The notes under the pieces are model-generated. The model searched no databases. It was given only the letters and a program-made list of their open reading frames with translations, and was not told where the DNA came from. Below are positions 41,598 through 50,998 of a stretch of DNA of 64,000 nt, in pieces. The DNA is from JADKHC01 sp047600805 (GTDB taxonomy: Bacteria > Verrucomicrobiota > Verrucomicrobiia > Opitutales > Opitutaceae), in contig JASGKG010000001.1 of assembly GCA_047600805.1 (NCBI GenBank), positions 4,526,001 to 4,590,000 of the forward strand, given 5' to 3'. Position numbers and translations under genes: made by a program. Each line of letters begins with the position of its first letter. Position 1 is the stretch's first letter.

Positions 41598-42542
41598 TTA
41601 GCCGCCGTGTTCGGCGAGCCAGCGCTCGACTTCAATCGCAGCCTGACAGCCCATGCCCGCGGCGGTGATTGCCTGCCGATAAACGTGGTCGGCGCAGTCG
41701 CCGGCAACGTACACGCCGGGGGTCTTGGTGCGAACTTGGGAACCATCGACCGGCTTGAAATAACCTTCGGCGTCGACCTCGACGGCGCTGGCGAACGGGC
41801 CGGTGTTGGGCATGTGGCCGATCGCCACGAAAATGCCTTTCACCGGCAGAACCGTTTCGGCGCCAGTTTTGACGTTTTTCACTTTCAGGCCGCTGACGGC
41901 GTTTTCCTTCACGCCCAGCACTTCGACGGGCGCGCTGTCCCAAACCATTTGGATCTTGGGATGAGTTGTGGCGCGGTCGGCCATGATCTTCGACGCGCGC
42001 AGGCTGTCGCGACGATGCACGAGGTAAACCTTGCTGGCGAAACGCGTGAGGAAGAGCGCTTCTTCACAGGCGCTGTCGCCGCCGCCGATCACAGCAACGT
42101 CCATTTTGCGGTAAAACGCACCGTCGCACGTGGCGCAGGTGGTCACGCCCTTGCCGCCGTAGAGTTCTTTTTCGCCGGGCACGCCGGTCATGCGCGGCGA
42201 CGCGCCGGTCGCGATGATGATGGCTTTTGTGAGAATCTCGCCCTCGGTCGTGACCAGTTTCAGCGGCTGTTTGGAAAAATCGACGGACTTCACCATCGCC
42301 TGCTGAAAGCGCGCGTTAAACTTCGTGGCCTGTTTGCGCAGGTTGTCCATCAACTGAAAACCATCGATGCCCTCCGGAAAGCCGGGAAAATTTTCGACTT
42401 CGGAGGTGGTCGTGAGTTGGCCGCCGGGGAGATTGCCCTCGATGATCAGCGGAGAAAGATTGGCGCGGCCGGTGTAGACCGCAGCGGTGAGACCTGCGCA
42501 ACCGGTGCCGACGATGACGACGTTTTCGATTTGGGACGACAT
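41598..42542 (-). CDS. trxB: Thioredoxin reductase
   Basis: This 314-residue flavoprotein starts at ATG 42542 with the FAD-binding VIVGTGCAGLTAAVY. It has the redox-active CATC at 136-139 (TTCATCDGAFY), the NADPH-binding VIGGGDSACEEAL at about 151-163, and a C-terminal FAD motif GVYVAGDCADHVYRQ. It reduces thioredoxin with NADPH in the cytoplasm. An upstream in-frame start at 42569 lacks coding character. It ends in a strong terminator. Confidence 0.95.
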   Translation of the reverse strand: MSSQIENVVIVGTGCAGLTAAVYTGRANLSPLIIEGNLPGGQLTTTSEVENFPGFPEGIDGFQLMDNLRKQATKFNARFQQAMVKSVDFSKQPLKLVTTEGEILTKAIIIATGASPRMTGVPGEKELYGGKGVTTCATCDGAFYRKMDVAVIGGGDSACEEALFLTRFASKVYLVHRRDSLRASKIMADRATTHPKIQMVWDSAPVEVLGVKENAVSGLKVKNVKTGAETVLPVKGIFVAIGHMPNTGPFASAVEVDAEGYFKPVDGSQVRTKTPGVYVAGDCADHVYRQAITAAGMGCQAAIEVERWLAEHGG

Positions 42543-42658
42543 GGTGAAAATGCAGGAGCATCTTAGCACATAAGGAAAGGGGAAAGTGGAGCACGACTCG
42601 TGGGGCGAGCTTTAGGCGACGGAAGGGCGAGCGATTCCTGGATTGAAAGGTTTTGCCG

Positions 42659-43423
42659 ATGCGCAAAGTGTTATTGGCAACGCCCCTCATGAACCCGCAC
42701 GAATTTCGCAAGATGGCCGAAGTCGAGGACCGCATGTGGTACTACCGCGCGCTGCACGGGCACATGCTAGACGCGTTGAGGCAAACGTGCTCCGTGAGTA
42801 ACGAGGTTTGTGTGCTCGACGCAGGTTGTGGGACCGGCGGCTTTCTTCGCGGAGCGCAGAAACAAACGCCTAATTGGAAATGGAGCGGCATCGATTTTTC
42901 ACCGATGGCGTGTGAACTCGCGCGGCAACGAACGACCGCGGAAATCACCAAAGCATCGATCACACAACTCCCGTTTGCTGATGCGACGTTCGACGCGGTG
43001 ACGACGGCCGATGTGATCTGCCAAGTCGACGATCCGAGCCGGGCTTTTGCGGAAATTTATCGCGTTCTCAAGCCCGGTGGGATCGCGGTCGTGAACCTGC
43101 CCGCGTATCAGTGGATGCTCTCGTATCACGACAAGGCGGTGAACAACAAACGCCGTTACTCGCGTGACGAACTGCGCGCTTATCTAACGATGGCAGGTTT
43201 TACGGTGACGCGTGTCACGCATTGGAACGCGCTGCTGTTCCCGATGATTTATGCGCGGCGAAAGCTGTTTTCCTCGAAGGCGGGCGCGAGCGACGTGAAA
43301 CTTTTTCCCGCGTCGGTGGAATTGCTTTTTCGCGGCGTGATGTCGATGGAAAAAGGATGGCTTCGTCTCGGCGCGAACTGGGCGTGGGGCGCGGCGGTGC
43401 TGGCGATCGCGCGGAAACCCTGA
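42659..43423 (+). CDS. Class I SAM-dependent methyltransferase
   Basis: ATG 42659, with GAAAGG 8 bases upstream, gives 254 residues. SAM-binding motif I is VLDAGCGTGGFLRG, with SGIDFSPMACELAR and FDAVTTADVICQVDDP following, then VLKPGGIAVVNLPAYQWMLS. This is a Methyltransf_11-type fold; the substrate is not evident. The C-terminus has a hydrophobic region ending in LAIARKP. It precedes the YgiQ-type gene by about 170 bases on the same strand. Confidence 0.85.
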   Translation: MRKVLLATPLMNPHEFRKMAEVEDRMWYYRALHGHMLDALRQTCSVSNEVCVLDAGCGTGGFLRGAQKQTPNWKWSGIDFSPMACELARQRTTAEITKASITQLPFADATFDAVTTADVICQVDDPSRAFAEIYRVLKPGGIAVVNLPAYQWMLSYHDKAVNNKRRYSRDELRAYLTMAGFTVTRVTHWNALLFPMIYARRKLFSSKAGASDVKLFPASVELLFRGVMSMEKGWLRLGANWAWGAAVLAIARKP

Positions 43424-43590
43424 GCTTGTTTCAACTAAAGCGGTTGTAGCGCCTGCTCCTTCGCTTTGCAGCGCGCACTTGCGCAATCGCCCCTCTGTGG
43501 CGACAGTGCGGGCCGACCTTGCAGACGAACACACAAAGCCCGTTCCCGCGCGCAGCTTCGCAAAATTCTCGTGACCCGATTTGGGATCCG

Positions 43591-45534
43591 ATGCGTTGGT
43601 TGCCGACATCGCGCGACGAACTCGATGCGCGCGGTTGGGATCAGGTCGATGTGATCATCGTTTCGGGCGACGCTTACGTGGACCATCCGTCGTTTGGTTC
43701 GTCGGTCGTGGCCCGCATCATCGAACGCGAAGGTTATCGCGTCGCGATTTTGCCGCAGCCGAACTGGCGCGACGATTTGCGCGATTTCAAAAAGCTGGGT
43801 GCACCGCGTCTGTTCTTTGGTGTCACGGCTGGCTGCATGGATTCGATGATCAACCGCTACACGGCGGCGCGGAAACCTCGTTCCGAAGATGCTTACACGC
43901 CAGACGGTGCACCGGGTTTTCGGCCGGATTATGCGGCGACGGTTTACACGAAAATTCTGAAGCAGCTTTATCCCGATGTGCCGGTTATGGTCGGCGGCAT
44001 CGAGGCCAGTCTGCGGCGCGTCACGCATTACGATTACTGGTCGGACTCGCTGAAACCCTCCATCCTCGCCGACAGCGGCGCGGACATTCTCGTGTACGGG
44101 ATGGGCGAGTTGCCGCTCGTGGAAATGCTGCGACTCCTCAAGCGCGGCGTGCCCTTTTCGTCGCTGAAAACCATCGCGCAAACAGCCGTGCTGCTTCCGC
44201 CCGGTGCGCCGGTGCCGAAAAATGCCAACTGGGACGATCACATTCTTTACTCGCACGACGAGTGCCTTGCCGACCGCACGTTGTACGCGAAAAATTTCAA
44301 GAACATCGAGACCGAGTCGAATCGCGTGAAAGCGCGCCGTTTGCTGCAGCAAACTGGCGATCGCATGCTGGTCGTGAATCCACCGTTTCCAACCATGACG
44401 GAGGAACAAATCGACCGCAGCTTCGACCTGCCGTTCACGCGACTGCCGCATCCGCGTTACCGCAAGCGCGGGCCGATTCCCGCGTACGAGATGATCAAGC
44501 ACTCGATCAACATGCACCGCGGATGTTTTGGTGGTTGCAGCTTCTGCACGATCTCGGCGCACCAGGGGAAATTTGTCGCGAGCCGCAGCAAGGAAAGCAT
44601 CCTGCGCGAAGTCGAAGCGGTGAAAGCGATGCCAGACTTCCACGGCACGATCACGGACCTCGGCGGCCCTTCCGCCAACATGTACCGCATGAAGGGCAAG
44701 AACCAGGAGATCTGCGACCAGTGTATTCGCCCGAGTTGCATGTGGCCGCACATGTGCCCGAACCTCGACACCGATCACTCGGCGCTGCTCGAGGTTTACA
44801 AAGCGGTGCGCGAAACACCCGGCGTGAAACATGCGTTCGTGACCAGCGGACTGCGCTACGATCTTTTCCTCCACGAGAAGAAATCACCGGAAACCGCCAA
44901 GAGCCACGAGCGTTTCATGGAGGAGCTGATCGAACATCACGTTTCCGGCCGCTTGAAAGTCGCGCCCGAGCATACGTCCGACGCGACGTTGCGCGTGATG
45001 CGCAAACCTTCGTTTTCCCTCTTTCGAAAGTTTAAGCAAAAGTTCGACTCGATCAAAAACAAGGTCGGCAAACCGCAACTGCAGCTCATTCCGTACTTCA
45101 TCAGTTCGCATCCGGGTTCCGAAGCGAAGGACATGGCCGACCTCGCTCTGCAAACGAAAGAGCTCGGCTACAAGCTTGAGCAGGTGCAGGACTTCACGCC
45201 GACGCCGATGACCGTCGCCACGGAGATTTACGCGACGGGCGTTCATCCTTACGACGGCAAGCCGGTGGCCTGTGCGCACTCGCCTGAGGAGAAACAGGAA
45301 CAGCGCAGCTTTTTCTTCTGGTACAAGCCCGAGGTGAAAGGCGCGTTGCGTGCGTCTCTGGTGAAGCTCGGCTTGGAAGACCTCGCGCCGAAACTACTCG
45401 GCGGAGGCAAAGATAAAACGGTGCTGACTCCCGGCGTGACTTACAACGACCAGACCAAGCCGAAGCCGTGTCCGGGCAGCGGTCATCACGGGAAGAAACC
45501 CGAGAAGAAGTTCTTCAAGAAATTCCACCGGTGA
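43591..45534 (+). CDS. YgiQ-family radical SAM protein
   Basis: ATG 43591 gives 647 residues that begin MRWLPTSRDELDARGWDQ, as in YgiQ proteins. The radical SAM cluster motif is C312-x3-C316-x2-C319 in RGCFGGCSFCTISAHQG, after a B12-binding-like N-terminal domain (VIIVSGDAYVDHPSFG). C-terminal YgiQ features include VAPEHTSDATLRVMRKP and a basic Lys-rich tail. The reaction is not established for this family. An in-frame TTG at 43519 exists but its extension has no family match. Confidence 0.92.
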   Translation: MRWLPTSRDELDARGWDQVDVIIVSGDAYVDHPSFGSSVVARIIEREGYRVAILPQPNWRDDLRDFKKLGAPRLFFGVTAGCMDSMINRYTAARKPRSEDAYTPDGAPGFRPDYAATVYTKILKQLYPDVPVMVGGIEASLRRVTHYDYWSDSLKPSILADSGADILVYGMGELPLVEMLRLLKRGVPFSSLKTIAQTAVLLPPGAPVPKNANWDDHILYSHDECLADRTLYAKNFKNIETESNRVKARRLLQQTGDRMLVVNPPFPTMTEEQIDRSFDLPFTRLPHPRYRKRGPIPAYEMIKHSINMHRGCFGGCSFCTISAHQGKFVASRSKESILREVEAVKAMPDFHGTITDLGGPSANMYRMKGKNQEICDQCIRPSCMWPHMCPNLDTDHSALLEVYKAVRETPGVKHAFVTSGLRYDLFLHEKKSPETAKSHERFMEELIEHHVSGRLKVAPEHTSDATLRVMRKPSFSLFRKFKQKFDSIKNKVGKPQLQLIPYFISSHPGSEAKDMADLALQTKELGYKLEQVQDFTPTPMTVATEIYATGVHPYDGKPVACAHSPEEKQEQRSFFFWYKPEVKGALRASLVKLGLEDLAPKLLGGGKDKTVLTPGVTYNDQTKPKPCPGSGHHGKKPEKKFFKKFHR

Positions 45535-45543
45535 GAGGCGGTG

Positions 45544-45984
45544 TTAACGTTGGCCGACTTTCGCTGAGAGCTTGTCCATCTCGCCGCGCAGTTGCTGGAT
45601 TTGAGCAGCGACGGCGTTGAAGGCTCCTTGGCTGGCCGAAGCGAGCTCGCGGATTTGTTGTGAGGCTTTCTGCACGTCCTGCGTATTCTGCGATGAGACT
45701 TTCACGAGGCTGTCGATGTTGGCGTCAACTGCTTCGAGTGAAGGAGCGCTCGCAACAGGCGACTGATTGGGGCGGCGTTCTAGTTCGGCAATGCGCGATT
45801 CCAGGGCGCTCAGTTTAGCTTCGAGAAGAGACGCTCGCTTAAGCGCTTCGTCTGCGTTGGCTGGTGAGACGGGAACTGCTGAAACCGGTAAGGATTCGGA
45901 TTTCGACGCTCGTGCGCTCACAGCGAGGCCGAGAGAGGTGACGGAGATAAGTGTTAGAACCACCAGCCAAATTTTAGTGCTCAT
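45544..45984 (-). CDS. Exported coiled-coil protein
   Basis: ATG 45984 gives 146 residues with a signal peptide (IWLVVLTLISVTSLGLAVSA), a short Ser/Pro linker and heptad-rich coiled-coil segments (LEAKLSALESRIAELERR; later AQIQQLRGEMDKLSAKVG). The frame upstream to 46509 is not coding. Function unknown; convergent with the YgiQ-type gene with a 9-base gap. Confidence 0.65.
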   Translation of the reverse strand: MSTKIWLVVLTLISVTSLGLAVSARASKSESLPVSAVPVSPANADEALKRASLLEAKLSALESRIAELERRPNQSPVASAPSLEAVDANIDSLVKVSSQNTQDVQKASQQIRELASASQGAFNAVAAQIQQLRGEMDKLSAKVGQR

Positions 45985-46170
45985 TTGAGGTGCTTTGGTT
46001 CGACACCTGAAAAAGCGCAAAGACAAGCGGATTGGTTGCCGCAGGCGAAACCCCGCAACTCGACGGACATCGTTCCTCTTCCCTCTAGACGTGTTCGGAG
46101 TTTTCCCCGTGGGGGCTGCGTGACGTGAGCCGATAGCGATTTGTACCGCAAAGGCGCATCTTCTAACATT

Positions 46171-47172
46171 ATGGCTACCAACCCTGTTGTTACTTCGAAT
46201 CCGACTCTTTCTGCGGAGGTTCTTCCTTCTACGACGACTGTTCGGCCCCTGACGGCGCGTCCCGTTTCCTGGGGGGCAATCATCGCAGGCCTGACCACGG
46301 CCATGGGCCTTCAAGTCCTTTTCATGATGCTCGGGACCGGCTTGGGTTTCGCGATGTATAGCCCTCAGACCAGCGACAACCCGGTCGGAGATTTGGGCAC
46401 GGGTGCGCTCGTGATCGAGGGTGTGAGTGCGGTCCTTTCTCTTTGGTTTGGCGGTTGGGTGGCCGGGCGGTTGACGCCGATCGGCGCCCGCACGACCGGC
46501 TGGCTCCACGGTTTTAGCGTGTGGTGTGTTTCCACGGTTGTCGCTGTGATCTTGGTTGCGGCGGGCGCTGGTTGGGCCATCGGCGGCCTCGCGAAAGTGG
46601 TCGGCGGAGGATTAGCCGCCATTGGCAAACCGGCTGCCGCTGCCGTCAGCGGCGCGACCGATCTGGCGAAAGATCAGGCGCAACGTTCCGATTCCGCGCT
46701 CTCGAGCTTTGTGGACGAAGCGATTAACTCTCGCGCGACCGATCAGAACGCGCCGCAAGCCGGAAGCATTCGCGCGAAACGAGAAATCAGTATGGCCGTC
46801 GCGCGTCTTTTTGAACCCTCTCAACAAAATAATATGGCCGAAAATCGCGCGGCTCTCGTTCGCACGATGACAGAGACGACCGGGATGACGGAAGCTGATG
46901 CCAACCGGATGGTCGACGAGTGGACCGCTTCATACGACCGGCTCAAAGCCGATCTCACAGCGATGAAAAACGACGCTGCAGCGAAAGCAAAACAAGGCGC
47001 GGAAGAGGCGTCGAAGGCTCTGACCGTTGTGTCACTTTGTGCCTTCGTCGCGTTTCTGATGGGTGCGTTCTCCGCGATCTGGGGCGGTTCGCTGGGCTCA
47101 AAACAATCCCGCGAGGCTGAGCTAAAGGTGCGTGCGGAGGACATCGCGGCTCAGGATCGGCATTACGTTTAG
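46171..47172 (+). CDS. Polytopic membrane protein, unknown
   Basis: ATG 46171 gives 333 residues. Hydrophobic segments lie near 30-60, 77-97, 108-140 and 285-310, with a helical Ala/Lys-rich middle part (about 150-280) containing ENRAALVRTMTETTGMTEAD. The Trp-Gly-Ala-Ile-Ile-Ala-Gly start to the first helix resembles small stress-related membrane proteins, but no family is certain. A terminator follows the gene. Confidence 0.6.
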   Translation: MATNPVVTSNPTLSAEVLPSTTTVRPLTARPVSWGAIIAGLTTAMGLQVLFMMLGTGLGFAMYSPQTSDNPVGDLGTGALVIEGVSAVLSLWFGGWVAGRLTPIGARTTGWLHGFSVWCVSTVVAVILVAAGAGWAIGGLAKVVGGGLAAIGKPAAAAVSGATDLAKDQAQRSDSALSSFVDEAINSRATDQNAPQAGSIRAKREISMAVARLFEPSQQNNMAENRAALVRTMTETTGMTEADANRMVDEWTASYDRLKADLTAMKNDAAAKAKQGAEEASKALTVVSLCAFVAFLMGAFSAIWGGSLGSKQSREAELKVRAEDIAAQDRHYV

Positions 47173-47192
47173 TCTGGTTTGGATCCGAACAC

Positions 47193-47226
47193 GCGGCGCT
47201 CCGGATGTGTGAGCGTCGCTTTTGTT
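47193..47226 (+). terminator. Rho-independent terminator
   Basis: GCGGCGCTC (47193-47201) pairs with GAGCGTCGC (47211-47219) with one G-T pair and is followed by TTTTGTTT. It ends the plus-strand membrane-protein gene. Confidence 0.7.
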
Positions 47227-47293
47227 TAAATTGTCCCTGATGGGTGGTATCGCGCAGGCGGGCGTATGTATTGAAAAAGGCCCCCCTGCCGGA

Positions 47294-50200
47294 TCAGTTA
47301 TCGGACCGCGGTGAACTGAAATGATAGCTGCCGGAATCGACCTGAAAAACGGCGGTATCATTTTCGAACTGCACGAACTTTAGTCCGCGTTGCCCGGTTG
47401 TTGCTCCTCGGCCGCTTTCCAGTACCGCTTCGGCGGATTTCGAGGGGATATAAACCGTCGCCGACGAGTTCGCGGGGATCTCGATGTCCAAAGTGAGCGT
47501 TTCTTTTTCCAATTTCCACGCGGTCGAGATCCGCCCGGCGACGGAGTCATAAGAACCGTGCGCCCACGTCAGACCGTGGCCGACCGCGGGCCGAATGCTG
47601 ATGCTCTTGAAGCCGGGTTCGGCTGGTTCGATACCAAGAATCTGCCTGTACATAAACTCGCCGACAGAACCAAAGGCGTAGTGGTTGAACGAATTCATGG
47701 CGATGGTCTGAAAGCCCTTGTCGGGCGTCCATCCATCCCAACGCTCCCAGATTGTAGTGGCGCCGTTCTTCACTTGGAAGAGCCACGACGGGAACGTCTC
47801 TTGAAGGAGGAGTTTGTAGGCTACGTCATCGCGACCGGAGATGTGCAGAGCGGGCAACAGGCGTGGAGTGCCGATGAAGCCGGTCGCGAGATGCCAATCG
47901 AACTTCTTGATCTCATCCACGAACTTTTCCGCAACGCGCGGTTTCTGTTCGTCGCGGAGTAAGTTCATTGAAAACGCGAGGGCGTAGCCGCTTTGGCTGC
48001 TGTTCAGGATCGAGCCGTCGGGCTGCACAAAATCGCGTTGGAAATCGACTTTCGCCTGGTTCGCAGCCGCTGCGTAGCGCGCAGAATCTTCGTTCTTACC
48101 GAGCGCAGCAGCCATCTCCGCCATGAGTTCGTTCAGGTGCGCGAGATGAGCCACGCGCAGCACCGCGAGGTCGGCGCCGCCGCCTAGATTCAGGTGATCG
48201 CCGAGCTCGCGTAGGCGAATTCCGCCAGGCATTTTCTCGCTGCCGAGCCAGACGAGGTACTTCGCCATCGAATCGTAATTTGCGCTGACGACGCGCTTGT
48301 CTCCATAAGTTCGATACAGCTCGTGCGTGCAGATAATCGCTGCGTCCCCGCCCCATCCGGGTGAAGCCCAGAGGCCGCCGAATGCCGGAGCGACGTTGGC
48401 GATCGAGCCTTCAGGTAATTGAGAATCGATGGCGACGGTTGTGAGCCAGCGGGCCATGAAGGAGGAAATGTCGAAATTGTACGTGCCTGTGCGCACGAAG
48501 AATTGGGCATCACCGGTCCAGCCCGCGCGTTCGTCGCGCTGCGGACAATCCGTTGGCACTTCGACATAGTTGCCCTTTTGTCCCCGGATGATGTTTCGGT
48601 AGAGCTGATTGATCAGCGGATTCGAACACTCAAAGTTTCCGGTGCGCGGAATGTCGGAATGGACGACGATGCCGGTGACGGCGTCGAGCGACGGCTTGTT
48701 TTGCAGTCCGGTCACCTCGACGTAGCGAAAGCCGTGAAACGTGAATGCTGGCTCAAGGACTTCTAGCTCGCCACCTTTTAGAAGGTAAGTGTCGGTGGCG
48801 TTCGCGCCGCGGAGATTGGAAGTGTAGAGCGAGCCGTCGGGATTCAGCGCCTCGCCGTGCCGAACGACAACCTGCTGTCCAGCGCTGCCTTTAACTTTCA
48901 GTCGGACCCAGCCAACCATGTTTTGCCCAAGATCAAACGTGTAGGCTCCATAGCGTGGTTCGGTAAGGTTTTTTGCGGAGAGCTCGTCGATAATCCGACT
49001 CGGCTCAGCGTTTGCCGCTTCGATTTTGAACTGCGGAAGCGGCTTTTGCGGATCGTGCGGGCGAAGGCCGACCTGAACCGGTTCCCACCGAGAAACATCG
49101 TCGTCGGCCGAAGACCCGTTCGCGTTCGACAAACGATGATCGAAGACGCAGCCCTGCATGATGTCGGCCGCGCGGACAGGTCCCTCGTTCGTTGCGAGCC
49201 AGGATTTGTCTGTCGAAACCACGGCTCGTGAGCCGTCGGTGTATTCAATTTCCAACTGCGCCAAAAAACGCGGGTATCCGCCGTAGAAATACCGTTTGCC
49301 TGTGTAGCCCAGCACGCTCGCGTACCAGCCGTCGCCGAGAACAGCGCCGAGCACATTTTTGCCCTGCCGAAGCTGCGCGGTGACGTCGTGGGTCTGGTAC
49401 TGCACGCGTTTGTTGAAGTCGGTCCACCCGGGAGTCAGGTAATCGCGACCGACCCGCTGGCCGTTGAGATGAAGTTCGTAGGCACCGAGCGCTGTGCTGT
49501 AGATCGTGGCGAGCTTGATCGAACGATGGACGCTGAACGCTTTCCGCAGAAGCGGAGCGGGGGCTTGCCGGTAAGTGAAGGTTTGGGGTGGGCCATCCCA
49601 TGGATTGCGCTTGGCGGGCGGGGAGATCACCGGCTTCCACGCTGTGGCGTCGAACGTGAGATCTTTCCAATTCGGCTCGGGGGCGTTGGAAAATTTCCAC
49701 GAGGTATCGATCGGAATGTTCTGTTGTGAGCCGTCGTCGAAGGAGAGCAGGATCGCGCCGAGTGCGGCGGGCCGATATCCGTCGTGTTGCGTGATCTCGA
49801 GGCCGATGACGTTGGAGCCGTCGACGAGGTGGGGCGTGATTTCGAGTGGGAGCAGTTGATGCCAGCGCGTGAGCGTCGCGAGGGTTTTGCCGTTCAGGAT
49901 AATCGTGCAACGTTGATCCGGCACGACGGCGAGAATTGCGCTCTTGGGTTTGTGCGTGGGTTCGATAACAAAGGTTTGTCGCAGCGTGGCTGAGAGCGAT
50001 CCGACTTTCGACTCGGCAATGTCGGCGTAAACCCAAGGCTGACGTCCGAGCTGCTCGCGCGTGGCGTCGTCGAGATCGGCTGCGTCGCCTTTGGTGTCGT
50101 CGTCCAAACCGATCCACTGTGCCTGCCAGTCTTTCTCGTCGATCAAGCCAATGCTCCAATGTGCAGGGCTGCTCCATGCGGAAGGTTTCCCCTTTTCGTC

Positions 50201-50554
50201 CCAAATGCGCACCTTCCAGAAAACGGAATCCCGTGATCGGAGTGGTCGACCGGCGTATTCGACCTGCATGTTGTCGGATTTGACGGCGCCGGAGTTCCAA
50301 AGGTCCCCTTTGTCTTTGGCGAGAAGTTCGGCGGAGGAGGCGGCGAGGATTTGATAAGCGGTTTGTTTGATCCCGCGCGCGCCTGAGTCTGATTGCAGCG
50401 TCCAGTTTAGGCGTGGGTGGGTTTCACCGATGCCAGCTGGGTTGGTTCGGTATTCGCAACGCAACGATATCGGAAGTGGTGCGGCCCGGAGCGAAAAGCA
50501 GCTGGCTACCAGGAGGAGAATGCCCCACGCGGGGACCATCAGGCGCTTAGTCAT
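47294..50554 (-). CDS. Alpha-L-rhamnosidase, glycoside hydrolase family 78
   Basis: ATG 50554 gives 1,086 residues with an N-terminal signal sequence (GILLLVASCFSLRAA) that also contains a possible lipobox VASC. The order is an N-terminal Bac_rhamnosid_N-type domain (RTNPAGIGETHPRLNW), beta-sandwich domains, the alpha/alpha-barrel with the catalytic segment DCPQRDERAGWTGDAQ near 670, and a C-terminal beta domain. GH78 enzymes release terminal rhamnose from rhamnogalacturonan or flavonoid glycosides. It is exported or lipid-anchored, in keeping with the PL3 lyase elsewhere in the window. Confidence 0.93.
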   Translation of the reverse strand: MTKRLMVPAWGILLLVASCFSLRAAPLPISLRCEYRTNPAGIGETHPRLNWTLQSDSGARGIKQTAYQILAASSAELLAKDKGDLWNSGAVKSDNMQVEYAGRPLRSRDSVFWKVRIWDEKGKPSAWSSPAHWSIGLIDEKDWQAQWIGLDDDTKGDAADLDDATREQLGRQPWVYADIAESKVGSLSATLRQTFVIEPTHKPKSAILAVVPDQRCTIILNGKTLATLTRWHQLLPLEITPHLVDGSNVIGLEITQHDGYRPAALGAILLSFDDGSQQNIPIDTSWKFSNAPEPNWKDLTFDATAWKPVISPPAKRNPWDGPPQTFTYRQAPAPLLRKAFSVHRSIKLATIYSTALGAYELHLNGQRVGRDYLTPGWTDFNKRVQYQTHDVTAQLRQGKNVLGAVLGDGWYASVLGYTGKRYFYGGYPRFLAQLEIEYTDGSRAVVSTDKSWLATNEGPVRAADIMQGCVFDHRLSNANGSSADDDVSRWEPVQVGLRPHDPQKPLPQFKIEAANAEPSRIIDELSAKNLTEPRYGAYTFDLGQNMVGWVRLKVKGSAGQQVVVRHGEALNPDGSLYTSNLRGANATDTYLLKGGELEVLEPAFTFHGFRYVEVTGLQNKPSLDAVTGIVVHSDIPRTGNFECSNPLINQLYRNIIRGQKGNYVEVPTDCPQRDERAGWTGDAQFFVRTGTYNFDISSFMARWLTTVAIDSQLPEGSIANVAPAFGGLWASPGWGGDAAIICTHELYRTYGDKRVVSANYDSMAKYLVWLGSEKMPGGIRLRELGDHLNLGGGADLAVLRVAHLAHLNELMAEMAAALGKNEDSARYAAAANQAKVDFQRDFVQPDGSILNSSQSGYALAFSMNLLRDEQKPRVAEKFVDEIKKFDWHLATGFIGTPRLLPALHISGRDDVAYKLLLQETFPSWLFQVKNGATTIWERWDGWTPDKGFQTIAMNSFNHYAFGSVGEFMYRQILGIEPAEPGFKSISIRPAVGHGLTWAHGSYDSVAGRISTAWKLEKETLTLDIEIPANSSATVYIPSKSAEAVLESGRGATTGQRGLKFVQFENDTAVFQVDSGSYHFSSPRSDN

Positions 50555-50938
50555 AGGCAAAGCTGTTGGGTACGCGTTCGGTGGTTTATAAGCGAAGGAA
50601 AATAGGTCTGACCGTTCGGTAATCTAGGGCCGGAATTTCGATTCCAGACGAGTGATGTCGAAGCGGCGACTCGGTTGGAGTAGGACGGTGCGGGCGGAGT
50701 TTAGGTCGGGGAGACCGGCAGTGAGGCGGATGTTTTCGCTCGGCTTTCGGGGGAAGCGTCCGAAGACGAGTTTCGCCGACTCCTTTGAGTGAGTTGCGGT
50801 CTCCAGGTTCTGACTCTGCCCTTAGGTTATATGAAAAAGAGTCTAGTGTGTTTCCCTTAATTTTTTGTTAAAACTTTTTATGATGTGTAATAAATGGCTT
50901 TAAATTAAATACATATGTTTATCGCATCCGGTTGGTGT
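50555..50938. other. Intergenic region, possibly holding a gene remnant
   Basis: The left part, up to about 50820, is GC-rich and includes a minus-strand open frame described separately. From 50830 to 50938 the sequence turns AT-rich (TTAATTTTTTGTTAAA and TAAATTAAATACATATG), which suits a promoter for the plus-strand gene at 50999. No RNA gene was recognised. Confidence 0.4.
50639..50821 (-). pseudogene. Possible C-terminal remnant of a decayed gene
   Basis: An open frame of 60 codons without a start codon reads protein-like sequence (ESAKLVFGRFPRKPSENIRL, then DLNSARTVLLQPSRRFDITR) and ends in TGA at 50639-50641. It could be the tail of a lost carbohydrate-active gene upstream of the rhamnosidase. 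Short open frames are common at this GC content, so this may be chance. Confidence 0.25.
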
Positions 50939-50975
50939 TTATGAAATCAATACGTCCGGATTTCATAAGTTTTTT
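50939..50975 (+). promoter_or_regulatory. Hairpin with T-run in the leader of the MBL-fold gene
   Basis: TTATGAAATC (50939-50948) and GATTTCATAA (50959-50968) form a perfect 10-base stem with a 10-base loop, followed by six T at 50970-50975. It has the shape of an intrinsic terminator yet lies 24 bases before the ATG at 50999, with no plus-strand gene just upstream. It may be an attenuator or an operator palindrome. Confidence 0.5.
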
Positions 50976-50998
50976 AAAGTTGCGCCGATATACAGGGC

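Noticed and set aside
41607..42566. A 319-residue open frame opposite trxB.
   Set aside because: It is antisense to an intact thioredoxin reductase gene and reads as low-complexity His/Gly/Arg sequence.
43435..44874. A 479-residue open frame on the minus strand opposite the YgiQ-type gene.
   Set aside because: It mirrors the codon bias of a strongly supported radical SAM gene, and its product is rich in Arg and His with no motif.
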